Source of the DNA: Prevotellaceae bacterium UBA3627
GTDB lineage: Bacteria; Bacteroidota; Bacteroidia; Bacteroidales; Bacteroidaceae
Assembly: GCA_002373375.1 (NCBI GenBank)
Contig: DFLE01000038.1
Span: forward strand, 1,431-62,193
DNA: 60,763 bases
Reading direction: 5' to 3'
Positions 7,565 through 15,156 of the stretch are shown one piece after another. The notes beneath the pieces are model-generated. The model was not told the DNA's origin. It worked only from the letters and a program-made list of their open reading frames with translations, and searched no databases. A program made the translations under genes and the position numbers. Every line of letters starts with the position of its first letter. The stretch's first letter is position 1.

Positions 7565-8362
7565 TCATTTCAGGAAGTCTCTTATCTGTTCAAGCGCCTC
7601 CTGCTGCTCTGCTCCCCTGAATCCGTGTCCGGCACCCTTGATGACGTGCAGTCGTGCCTCGCGGTACATGGCCACCGCACGGCGCGAGTCGTCCATTGAT
7701 ACTATGCGGTCCTTGTCGCCCTGGATGATGAGCACAGGACCCTTATAGCGGTCTATCACGTCAAAAGGCTTCAGGTAGTGCACCTCCTCAAAGAAGCGGT
7801 GTCCCATCGGTACGTTCCACAGACGTGTGGTGTCAGGGATATCTGCCAGCACCTTGTATCTGCTGTTCCAGTTGTCGGGTATGCATAGAGCCGGATAGCA
7901 CAGTATGAGCCGGCTCACCTCGCTTGGTATGTCAGCGGCTGTCAGTGCCGATACCAGTCCGCCCTGGCTCCCACCTATCAGCACTACGTTGGCAGTGTCA
8001 ACGTCAGGTTGTGAGCGGAAATAGCGTACTATGGCCTCAAGGTCGCGTTGCTCGTCAAACACAGACATATTCATGGTGTTATTGTCGCTGCGACTGTTCA
8101 CAGAGCCACAGGGGAAGTCGAAGGTGTAGCACTGGTAACCCAGCTCGTTCAGTGTCTTGAAATAGTTCTTGCCAAAGGCATGTGAGCCGTTGAAGCCGTG
8201 GGCTATGATGGCCACGGGATGTTTCTTGTTTGCATTGTCAGGGCGGCTCAGTACGCCGTATATGTTGCGTGCGCCGTTCTTAATCCACAGCTCCTCCTCG
8301 TTCTGGGCATGTAGTCCCATCATCACAAGGGAGAGCATACATAGTGTCAAAATTCTTTTCAT
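7565..8362 (-). CDS. Secreted alpha/beta-hydrolase, probable carbohydrate (feruloyl-type) esterase
   Basis: A 265-residue enzyme with a signal peptide ending in GLHA-Q. Motifs: PVAIIAHGFNGSHAFG (oxyanion loop), VVLIGGSQGGLVSALTA (nucleophile serine), an acid in IIQGDKDRIVSMDDS, and the catalytic histidine in IKGAGHGFRGAEQQ. This order and the YTFDFPCGSVNSRSDNNTMNMSV segment resemble cinnamoyl/feruloyl esterases of the Est1E type, which release phenolic acids from plant polysaccharides. Other small-ester substrates are possible. It follows the rhamnosidase gene by 63 bp on the same strand, which supports a plant-glycan role. Confidence 0.65.
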   Translation of the reverse strand: MKRILTLCMLSLVMMGLHAQNEEELWIKNGARNIYGVLSRPDNANKKHPVAIIAHGFNGSHAFGKNYFKTLNELGYQCYTFDFPCGSVNSRSDNNTMNMSVFDEQRDLEAIVRYFRSQPDVDTANVVLIGGSQGGLVSALTAADIPSEVSRLILCYPALCIPDNWNSRYKVLADIPDTTRLWNVPMGHRFFEEVHYLKPFDVIDRYKGPVLIIQGDKDRIVSMDDSRRAVAMYREARLHVIKGAGHGFRGAEQQEALEQIRDFLK

Positions 8363-8365
8363 ATT

Positions 8366-8422
8366 CCTTAATCCTTAATCCTTAATCCTTATTCTTTATT
8401 CCATTAATCTTTATTCCATTAC
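8366..8422. repeat. Short tandem repeats between rhamnosidase and esterase genes
   Basis: A 7-bp unit (CCTTAAT) is repeated about 3.5 times at 8366-8391. A 15-bp unit (TCTTTATTCCATTAA) follows, repeated twice at 8393-8422. Together they fill the gap between the rhamnosidase stop and the esterase start. Similar CTTCATCCTTATTC wording occurs in the RNase R insertion. Confidence 0.75.
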
Positions 8423-8425
8423 TCC

Positions 8426-10897
8426 TTACTCCATCACCTTTATCTCCACAGGACCGAGGAGACCAGACGGGAGCAGGGGAGAGTCCTTGGTGAAGAACTT
8501 AAAGCAGCCTACGGTCTTCCTGCCCTGTGAGGGGCGCGGAGTGCCGTCGCGCAGCCAGTCGGGTATCGCCGTCATGTAGCGTCCAGCCACAGGACTGCCT
8601 GGCACGTATTGATATACCAGCGGCTCTGACCACTCTATGTCGTCGGGCTCCTGCTCATCGCCTATCATCCTGTTAGCCCACAGGTTGGTCACGTCAATCT
8701 CTATCTCGTTCTCGCCTTCGTGCAGCGCCGATGTAATGTCGAGCGTAAAGGGAGCCTTCCACATACAAGGGAATTCCTTGTCGTTTATGCGTACTGTCGC
8801 CATGTTCTTCACATTGCCTAAATGCAGAAACATCTTTCCCTCCCTCAGTTGCTTCTTTGTCAGGGAGAAAAGGTTGGAGTATGTGGCCGTGCCTGAGAAA
8901 TACTTTACCCCGTTGATTTCAGATGAAGTCCAGTCAAAGAGACTCTGCTCTATAAACTCAAACTCACCGGGGAAGGATATGACCCAGTCGTCGTTGAGAC
9001 TTGTTACCACCTCGCCCTTGTCATCGGTTGTCACCAGCGATGCCAGCGAGTCGCATGACAGTGGAGTGCCGATGTCATTGCTGAACAAGAGGAACCTTGA
9101 GCCGCGTGGCTCAATGGTCAGCTCCATGTCGCCGCCGTCATGACTGCTCATGTCGAGGTTATAGGGATTCCATATCTCCACATGCCTTCCTGCGGCAAAC
9201 TTCTGTATCTCTATTGTCTGTGTGGCTGTGGTGTCTGAGGGGTTGCATACGAATACGATGTCGGTGTTGCCGTCAGTTCTGCGATAGGTCTTGAATGCTC
9301 CTATGTCGCCCCACTGCTGCTTGCTCGGCACGCCGCGCTGCAACAACGACTGGCAGCGCGCCATGTAGTCAAACAGAGCCTTTGCGCCGCCGGCCTTCCA
9401 CCACGTCTGGTTAGGCACGAACTGAGTGCCCCATATACCAAACGACATACCCGGCTCCACGCTCGTCCACGGGTTGCAGGCTCCGGCGTGCAGCATCATG
9501 CGGTTCACGCCGGTGCAGAAAGCCCTGTCGCATATAGGCTTGAGCGACTGCGGGTCGTCCTGCCATGCGTGCAGGGGGTAGCAGGTGAAAGCCTCGGCAT
9601 AGAGCAGGGGCTTCTGCAGGTTGCGCATCACCTGCTCGTGGCCCTTCATGTCCTTCCATCCCCATGTCTCGGGCTTCACCCAGAACTCTGTCGCCACCAG
9701 CGCGTTGGGCGTATGCTTCAGTATCTTGTATATGTCGAGCACGCGGAAAGGTCGCTGCGCGCCGGTGCCGTAAGGCTCTATGAACAGCCGCATACCCGGC
9801 GCGCTCTGCTCTGCCAGCTCAGCCATGTAGCCGTAGTAGTTCTCGGCGAAGAGAGAGGTGAGCACGTCGGTAAAGTCTTTCCTGAACCTCGCCGTCTCCT
9901 CCTTGCTGCCTATCACCACCTTACCCACTATGTTAGGCAACCACGGCCTCAGGTCATAGCCCTTGCGCTGCTTGAACTCATCAGGCAATACCACGCTCCA
10001 GTCCTGTCCGCCAGCCTCATAGCTGTCTATCTCTATGCGGCAGAAAGTCTTGCCGGCGTGCCGGCCGGCCAGGTCTATCAGCATCTGCGGATAACCGTTC
10101 CAGAAGTGTTTCACAGCCTCACGTCTCAGCTTGTCACACTCCAGCCCCTGACCAGACAGCGGTGACTGTGCCTCATTGGTCTTTCCGTTGGTGGTGTGGC
10201 CGAAGCGCAGCAGCAGCCAGCGTCTCCCTTGTGCCTGACTCCTCAGCGCGGCGGGGAAGCGGCGCAGCACGTCCTTGGTGATAATGAGCGTGTCGGCCCA
10301 CCTGCCGTCCCTCATCACGGGCAGCAGTTCCGTAAGGTCTATGATGTCAGCCATCGCCACAACAGAGTCGTCGGGAATAGCCAGCACGCATATATCCTGA
10401 TAGAAGTTATACTTAGGATCCACCTCGGCGCGTGGCAGCAGCAGCCGTTTCTCCTTGGGGTTATATACCGCCGATGCTGACACCAGCTTCTGCATGGAGT
10501 ATTCGGGAGTCACGTTGCCGTATGCGCTTGACGACCACCCCGGACAGTTATGCGTGCCGTATGACAGTCCCAGTCGCTCACACTCGTCCATGGTCCAACG
10601 CATCAGCTGCTTCCACTTCTCGCTGCCAATGGCACACGTAGGGTCGCCCACGCGGCTCTGTCTGTCGCCGCCTATCTGAAAGTTCTGCACACCGGCCAGT
10701 CCGGCAGCCTTTACGGCCTCCAGGTCTTTCGTTATAGCCTCTTTAGTCACGAGACCGTCCATCCACTGCCATATCAGCAAGGCGCGCTGCTCGTCCTTAG
10801 GGTTTATAAAATCCTCGCGAAGCCCGTTTTGGGCAACCGTGGCACAGCACCATGCGCAGCAGACGGCAGTCAATAGAGAGATAACAGTTTTTCTCAT
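8426..10897 (-). CDS. Glycoside hydrolase family 106-like alpha-L-rhamnosidase
   Basis: An 823-residue secreted enzyme (signal peptide MRKTVISLLTAVCCAWCCATVAQ). The N-terminal ALLIWQWMDGLVTKEAITKDL followed by AVKAAGLAGVQNF is the GH106 opening (W-x-W-M-x-G-x-V-T-K-E-x-I-x-x-DLE). The core also has GTHNCPGWSSSA and CRIEIDSYEAGGQDW, which align with GH106 active-site regions. A C-terminal beta-sandwich with LRKEMFLHLGNV-like and EIEIDVTNLWANRMIGDE motifs follows. It would release terminal L-rhamnose from rhamnogalacturonan or related glycans. At 823 residues it is shorter than many family members (about 1,000-1,100). It is the first gene of a pair with the esterase. Confidence 0.78.
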   Translation of the reverse strand: MRKTVISLLTAVCCAWCCATVAQNGLREDFINPKDEQRALLIWQWMDGLVTKEAITKDLEAVKAAGLAGVQNFQIGGDRQSRVGDPTCAIGSEKWKQLMRWTMDECERLGLSYGTHNCPGWSSSAYGNVTPEYSMQKLVSASAVYNPKEKRLLLPRAEVDPKYNFYQDICVLAIPDDSVVAMADIIDLTELLPVMRDGRWADTLIITKDVLRRFPAALRSQAQGRRWLLLRFGHTTNGKTNEAQSPLSGQGLECDKLRREAVKHFWNGYPQMLIDLAGRHAGKTFCRIEIDSYEAGGQDWSVVLPDEFKQRKGYDLRPWLPNIVGKVVIGSKEETARFRKDFTDVLTSLFAENYYGYMAELAEQSAPGMRLFIEPYGTGAQRPFRVLDIYKILKHTPNALVATEFWVKPETWGWKDMKGHEQVMRNLQKPLLYAEAFTCYPLHAWQDDPQSLKPICDRAFCTGVNRMMLHAGACNPWTSVEPGMSFGIWGTQFVPNQTWWKAGGAKALFDYMARCQSLLQRGVPSKQQWGDIGAFKTYRRTDGNTDIVFVCNPSDTTATQTIEIQKFAAGRHVEIWNPYNLDMSSHDGGDMELTIEPRGSRFLLFSNDIGTPLSCDSLASLVTTDDKGEVVTSLNDDWVISFPGEFEFIEQSLFDWTSSEINGVKYFSGTATYSNLFSLTKKQLREGKMFLHLGNVKNMATVRINDKEFPCMWKAPFTLDITSALHEGENEIEIDVTNLWANRMIGDEQEPDDIEWSEPLVYQYVPGSPVAGRYMTAIPDWLRDGTPRPSQGRKTVGCFKFFTKDSPLLPSGLLGPVEIKVME

Positions 10898-10937
10898 AAA
10901 AAAAATTGTCGTATGTGTTAGTAATTCATGTTTAGCA

Positions 10938-10993
10938 AGTACTCAACTTTTTGAGATTTCAGGAGTTAAGGAGTCTGGAGTTAAGACATTAGT
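10938..10993. repeat. Degenerate inverted repeat, left copy
   Basis: This segment begins TACTCAACTT and ends GGAGTTAAGACATTA. It matches, in inverse orientation, 13035-13087 over about 52 bp with scattered mismatches. The two copies enclose the KilA-N and flavodoxin genes. The rest of the gap 10994-11087 shows nothing else recognisable. Confidence 0.6.
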
Positions 10994-11087
10994 ATAGTGG
11001 TTCTGCTACTAATTGACCTTCATTATTAATGAAAGTGTTGACCGTCCAGTTGTTGTAGGTCATCACAAAAAGATGAGGGCTGCGTTT

Positions 11088-11117
11088 ATTATTTGTAAAT
11101 ATATATCCTTGACCTTA
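11088..11117. repeat. 29-30 bp direct repeat, copy beyond the KilA-N gene 3' end
   Basis: This begins ATTATTTGTAAATAT and then reads ATATCCTTGACCTTA. It is nearly identical to 12040-12068 (one substitution and one extra base). The pair brackets a 952-bp unit holding only the KilA-N gene. Confidence 0.75.
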
Positions 11118-11129
11118 TTTCCCTTCCTT

Positions 11130-11930
11130 TCACTTCAATAATTTTCTACCTCCATTATCTTCCAGCACTTGCATCTGCTGGATGGCTATCTGATTGAGCT
11201 TTACAAGTCGTTCACCCTGTGGCATACCGTCATTGATGAGCACTGCATTAATGTTCTCCATATTCGAGAGGCAGATAAGCTCGTTGATAGTGGCATAATC
11301 GCGTATATTGCCTTTCAACTCAGGATTAGTCTCACGCCATTGCTTAGCAGTCATGCCAAACATGGCCACATTGAGCACATCGGCTTCCTCTGCATACTTC
11401 ATCGCTGCTTGCTCACGAGTTACTTCTTCGGGAATGAGGTGGCTCTTGATAGCATCGGTATGAATACGGTAGTTGATTTTGGAGAGTTCACGCTTGGCTG
11501 ACCATGTAAGTTGCTTCTGTTCGTCTGCCTTGAGACGCTGAAACTCGCGCACGACATAGACCTTGAACTCAGGACTAATCCACATAGCGAATTCAAAAGC
11601 GATATCTTTATGAGCATAGGTCCCGCCATATCTTCCTGCCTTTGCCTGTAATGAGATTGCGCCTGTACGAGCAACAAATTCTTTTACGCTAATTTTGAAA
11701 CTGTTTAATCCGGATTGGTTTCTAATTGTGGCGAATTCGCCATAATTAAAATTGGGATTATATATACGTTCCCATACACCAAGAAATTCCATAGTGTTAC
11801 GATTGCGAAGCCAATCGGTCACAAAGAAATCGCCATCTTTGGCTTTCAGCATGTCTGTTATGCAGATGTAATCTTCGCCATTTACATTTGATACCGTTAT
11901 CTCTGTGTCTTGAACGATTATCCTTGCCAT
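11130..11930 (-). CDS. KilA-N domain protein, phage-type
   Basis: A 266-residue cytosolic protein. The first 130 residues form a KilA-N domain: DYICITDMLKAKDGDFFVTDWLRNRN, then a central ISVKEFVARTGAISLQAKAGRYGGTYAHKDIAFEFAMWIS-type core (broken across positions 80-118), ending FKVYVVREFQRLK. The C-terminal half (WSAKRELSKINYRI, LNVAMFGMTAKQWRETNPEL) is the extension that many Bacteroidetes KilA-N proteins carry. The domain binds DNA and comes from phages and large DNA viruses; the cellular role is unknown. Its two flanking 29-30 bp direct repeats suggest that it arrived as a small insertion. Confidence 0.85.
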   Translation of the reverse strand: MARIIVQDTEITVSNVNGEDYICITDMLKAKDGDFFVTDWLRNRNTMEFLGVWERIYNPNFNYGEFATIRNQSGLNSFKISVKEFVARTGAISLQAKAGRYGGTYAHKDIAFEFAMWISPEFKVYVVREFQRLKADEQKQLTWSAKRELSKINYRIHTDAIKSHLIPEEVTREQAAMKYAEEADVLNVAMFGMTAKQWRETNPELKGNIRDYATINELICLSNMENINAVLINDGMPQGERLVKLNQIAIQQMQVLEDNGGRKLLK

Positions 11931-12039
11931 GATTTTTTGATTTGATAGTTTCTTACTATAATGTTCGGAGTCTCATATTTATTCATAAAGAGGCGATGCT
12001 CGTTTTGTCGTAACATGATTGTCCTGTCATGATAGTATC

Positions 12040-12068
12040 ATTATTTGTAAATATGTATCCTTACCTTA
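12040..12068. repeat. 29-30 bp direct repeat, copy overlapping the flavodoxin gene stop codon
   Basis: Nearly identical to 11088-11117. The copy covers the last codons and TAA of the reductase gene (stop at 12061-12063), so a target in a gene 3' end was preserved. Attachment-site-like duplications at gene ends have this layout. Confidence 0.75.
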
Positions 12069-12684
12069 TAAAGTGCATGGGCTGCCACGGCTCACGCTCG
12101 GGGTAACTGGGGTTGTCGCCGGAGTGAATCTTCTTGAGCATCCACGCCATGTTGTCGGCCATGGTGCGCATGGTCTGCATACCCTCGGTGTCGAGAGCCG
12201 CCTGTCCCTCCTCACGACCGTAGGCTATGTTCCAGTACTGCGATGACACTACGGGCATGTTCATCATCTGGAACGGCATGTTCAGAGTCTGGAAAGCCGC
12301 CGTGGCACCGCCCCTGCGACAGATGCACACCGCTGCGGCTGGCTTGTTCTGCACCTCCGCACCGGTAGAGAAGAACATACGCTGAATGAGCGACAGCAGC
12401 GCGCCGTTAGGCTGACCGTAATATACTGGTGAGCCTACTATGAGCGCATCCATGGTGCTGAACTTGGCAGAGATGCTGTTGCACACGTCATCGTCAAACG
12501 CACACTTGCCCAGTCCCTTGGCCTTACACTGTCCGCAGGCTATGCATCCGCGCACAGGCTTGTTGCCTATCCATACTATCTCGGTCTCAATGCCGTTCTT
12601 CTCCAGTTGCTTGGCCGCCTCAGAGAGGGCGGTGAAGGTGTTGCCCTGCTTGCGTGGGCTGCCGTTGATGAGTAATACTTTCAT
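12061..12684 (-). CDS. Flavodoxin-fold NAD(P)H-dependent FMN reductase
   Basis: A 207-residue flavoprotein. MKVLLINGSPRKQGNTFTAL is the FMN phosphate-binding start, and ALIVGSPVYYGQPNGALLSL is the second flavin loop. GCIACGQCKAKGLGKC provides a compact C-x2-C-x6-C cluster typical of iron-sulfur flavoproteins of the multimeric flavodoxin WrbA/Isf type, which transfer electrons to quinones or other acceptors. There is no signal peptide. A TAnnTTTG promoter is found 49 bp upstream of the start. Confidence 0.82.
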   Translation of the reverse strand: MKVLLINGSPRKQGNTFTALSEAAKQLEKNGIETEIVWIGNKPVRGCIACGQCKAKGLGKCAFDDDVCNSISAKFSTMDALIVGSPVYYGQPNGALLSLIQRMFFSTGAEVQNKPAAAVCICRRGGATAAFQTLNMPFQMMNMPVVSSQYWNIAYGREEGQAALDTEGMQTMRTMADNMAWMLKKIHSGDNPSYPEREPWQPMHFIR

Positions 12685-12732
12685 AATGTTTCTGTATATT
12701 GTTATTGTTTATGCGTCGATGCTTCCTTCATG

Positions 12733-12740
12733 CAAATTTA
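12733..12740 (-). promoter_or_regulatory. -7 box TAAATTTG of the flavin reductase gene
   Basis: The minus strand reads TAAATTTG 49 bp upstream of the ATG at 12684. A TTTG further upstream on that strand (12752-12755) is closer than the usual 19-21 bp spacing. Confidence 0.5.
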
Positions 12741-12872
12741 CAAAGTTTTTCGCAAACTAAAGAACAGAAAGGAGTTTTTTCATGTTATGCACACCATATC
12801 TCACGATATAACAGACTTTTACAAAAAAATGATTTTTTTTTGTTTTTTCTTTTTTATTTAGAGGAAAATGCG

Positions 12873-12880
12873 TAAATTTG
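12873..12880 (+). promoter_or_regulatory. -7 box TAAATTTG of the beta-barrel protein gene
   Basis: TAAATTTG lies 260 bp before the ATG at 13141, so the transcript would have a long leader containing the repeat element at 12904-13087. The AT-rich segment 12760-12870 before it shows no gene. Confidence 0.45.
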
Positions 12881-12903
12881 CTGCGAGAGACTTTTATTAA
12901 ATA

Positions 12904-13087
12904 TACTCAACTTTCTGAAGTAGTCAAGTAGACAGTAGTTAAGTAGTTTTGAGACAAGCTCAAGCATAAATGAAGACAATACAGAATACCTCAGCATGAG
13001 CCTCGGTTCGTCAATAAACAGCAAATAGCCAGGGTAATGTCTTAACTCCTTTACTTCTTTACTCCTGAAGACTAAGAAGTTGAGTAC
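12904..13087. repeat. MITE-like element with TACTCAACTT ends
   Basis: The 184-bp segment starts TACTCAACTT (12904-12913) and ends with its inverse AAGTTGAGTA (13077-13086). Its interior carries degenerate GTAGTTAAG and CTTAACTCC units. It has no coding capacity. Its right end is the inverted partner of 10938-10993. Confidence 0.5.
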
Positions 13088-13140
13088 AAGCGAAACTTAA
13101 ATAAATATATAAAACCTAACCAACTTAATACCTGATAATC

Positions 13141-13896
13141 ATGAAGAAAACATTAGCACTATGTCTTGTGGCATTGTCTTGTGCGATGAATGTGTCGGCA
13201 CAAGTAGAGAAATTCGGTATATGCGACCACTTGGGCGCAGGCTTGTCTGTAGGCACCGACGGTATAGGCATAGAGGTAGCCACCACGCTGACCGACTATG
13301 TAGCCGTAAGGGCAGGCGTGTCTATAGTACCCCGGTTTAAGTACGGCTTTGATGTCAGTTCCTACGGTTCGTCCGTCGTCACCAAGGACAAGGTGAGGGC
13401 AGAGGGAAAGCTGAAGAAGACCGATTTCAAGCTGCTCTTTGACATATACCCCTTCCGCTCATCATCGTTCCGCATTACTACTGGTGCCTACATTGGCAGC
13501 AGCAAGATTATCAGCGTATATAACACAGAGCCGTTCCTCAACCCTACAGACTGGGGCAAGGCAGGTATCGTATTAGGCGACTACCGCATCACGTCTGACC
13601 AATATGGCAACGTGTCTGCCGACATCAAGGTCAGTGGCTTTAAGCCATACGTAGGCATAGGATTTGGCAGGGCAGTGCCCCGCAAGCGGTTAGGCTTCTC
13701 TTTTGACTTGGGTGTGCAGTTCTGGGGTAAGCCGGGCGTTTACACCACCACAAAGGACGAGTTTGGCGACAGCTACTACAGAAAGCTGACCAAAGAGGAA
13801 GTGGATAATGACGACGCAGACAAGTTCTTCGACATCATGTCTAAGATAAGAGTCTATCCTGTTCTTAGCTTCCGACTGGCAGGACGCATACTATGA
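13141..13896 (+). CDS. Outer-membrane beta-barrel protein
   Basis: A 251-residue exported protein (signal peptide MKKTLALCLVALSCAMNVSA-Q). Alternating hydrophobic and polar strands follow, with repeated aromatic girdle residues (DYVAVRAGVSIVPRF, FRITTGAYIGSSK, FKPYVGIGFGRAVPRKRLGF) and a C-terminal strand RVYPVLSFRLAGRIL, as in small eight- to ten-strand barrels. No specific family is recognised. It lies 48 bp upstream of a lipoprotein gene, probably its operon partner. Confidence 0.7.
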   Translation: MKKTLALCLVALSCAMNVSAQVEKFGICDHLGAGLSVGTDGIGIEVATTLTDYVAVRAGVSIVPRFKYGFDVSSYGSSVVTKDKVRAEGKLKKTDFKLLFDIYPFRSSSFRITTGAYIGSSKIISVYNTEPFLNPTDWGKAGIVLGDYRITSDQYGNVSADIKVSGFKPYVGIGFGRAVPRKRLGFSFDLGVQFWGKPGVYTTTKDEFGDSYYRKLTKEEVDNDDADKFFDIMSKIRVYPVLSFRLAGRIL

Positions 13897-13944
13897 CCTT
13901 ACATAGCAGATAGCATTAACACATAACATAAAACCCGTGAAACC

Positions 13945-14835
13945 ATGAAAAAAAGTATTTATTATTTCCTTATGATGCTGTGCATGACACTCGTGAATAC
14001 GTCGTGCAGCAATGATGACGGTGAGACTCCTGACTACACCGTTACTCTTACCACTCCTGAGTATGCCTCTGAGGCAAAAGCCATGTCGGGCTTCAGCATC
14101 GATGCCACCCACACTTTGGGAGCACCCAAACTGACGGCCGTACACATCACCGAGTCTGGCGAGGTGGTGTTTGAACTTGGCGATGGCGAGGAGTATATAG
14201 TAGAGGGTATTGAGTCAGTAAACGACGGCACCTATGTGCTCAGCGGCAATCGTGGTATCATAACGGTCAGCGGCGCGGCAAATGCCAAGATGTCCATCCA
14301 TGTTACCCTTACCACTGCCGAAGGCGCTACGCTGAGCTATGACGCCGACAACATCAACGTCAACGTGACAACCAACCTTGACAACAGTGAGGCAATGAGC
14401 AACCTCTGCCGCACATGGATTGTCCTGGGAATAGTGATAGACATAAAGGGTGATGTCAATGCCTTCAGAGAGTTTGAGGGTGGCAACCTCTATGAGATGG
14501 CTTTGTATGCCAACGAGCAGGGTGCCGGACTTACCGCTGACGAGTTACAGGAACTGAACAGGAACATTGAGAGCGTAATCATCGATGGCACAGGACTCAT
14601 AACGTTCAACTACAGCAACCACGCCTCTGATGCTGCCTCATGGAAATGGAATGACGACGGCACCATCAAGATGACTCTGAAGAGCAGTGAGATGGGCAAC
14701 AAGTACCTTAACAACAAGTCCACCATCAGCGTGTCATATAAGGACAAGCGCTGTGTGCTCCGCCTTAACACGTCTGTATCAGACGGCAAGCACTATGACA
14801 CCGTTCTTACCCTGAGGTTACTGTCTAAAGACTGA
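13945..14835 (+). CDS. Lipoprotein of unknown function
   Basis: A 296-residue lipoprotein with lipobox VNTS-C followed by SNDDGETPD. The acidic stretch right after the cysteine resembles the surface-export signal described in Bacteroides lipoproteins, so it is probably on the cell surface. The rest is beta-rich with two segments, about 30-145 and 150-296, the second holding TFNYSNHASDAASWKWNDDG and a C-terminal LTLRLLSKD. I do not recognise the family. A terminator follows at 14904. Confidence 0.6.
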   Translation: MKKSIYYFLMMLCMTLVNTSCSNDDGETPDYTVTLTTPEYASEAKAMSGFSIDATHTLGAPKLTAVHITESGEVVFELGDGEEYIVEGIESVNDGTYVLSGNRGIITVSGAANAKMSIHVTLTTAEGATLSYDADNINVNVTTNLDNSEAMSNLCRTWIVLGIVIDIKGDVNAFREFEGGNLYEMALYANEQGAGLTADELQELNRNIESVIIDGTGLITFNYSNHASDAASWKWNDDGTIKMTLKSSEMGNKYLNNKSTISVSYKDKRCVLRLNTSVSDGKHYDTVLTLRLLSKD

Positions 14836-14903
14836 GTACTGGTTAATGGTGGGAATTTTCAGAACCCACCTAATAAGAACTGTTGAATCATAATACGAAA
14901 AGG

Positions 14904-14940
14904 AAGCTATCGAGTCACATTGTCATTCGATAGCTTTTTT
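14904..14940. terminator. Terminator after the lipoprotein gene
   Basis: A 10-bp perfect stem AAGCTATCGA/TCGATAGCTT (14904-14913 with 14927-14936) is followed by a T run to 14940. Its AGCTATC core resembles the 22-bp repeat units that follow. Confidence 0.85.
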
Positions 14941-15003
14941 CTGTGCCTCATTAATTTTTGAAAAAACAAAATGCTGTGAAAACGATGGTGACGGTTAACA
15001 AAA

Positions 15004-15092
15004 TGAAAGCTATCACTTCACACGCAGAAAGCATAGCTTTCACAGGGTAAAAGCATAGCTTTCACGAGGTAAAGTGATAGCTTTCACGAAGC
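15004..15092. repeat. Four 22-bp palindromic repeats, array A
   Basis: Units start at 15005, 15027, 15049 and 15071, exactly 22 bp apart, with consensus GAAAGCATAGCTTTCAC plus a variable five-base spacer. Units 2 and 3 are self-palindromic. Unit 1 (15004-15018) is the perfect 15-bp inverse of unit 4 (15072-15086), so the array can fold as one branched hairpin. It sits between the convergent lipoprotein and transporter genes. Nothing else is seen in 14836-15156. Confidence 0.85.
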
Positions 15093-15156
15093 CCCCTCGT
15101 TATTAACACTCGTTAGGATTTCGCGTCACGAAATTAACATAAAACCGAGCAAAGTG

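Noticed and set aside
9488..10165. Long open frame of 225 codons on the plus strand opposite the rhamnosidase
   Set aside because: It is antisense to a gene with clear GH106 motifs, has no family resemblance and is a result of codon bias; similar long shadows lie opposite rnr, the S41 protease and the CDF gene.
15004..15092. 22-bp repeats as a CRISPR array
   Set aside because: Units are contiguous with only five-base variable parts, there are no 30-bp spacers and no cas genes in the window.
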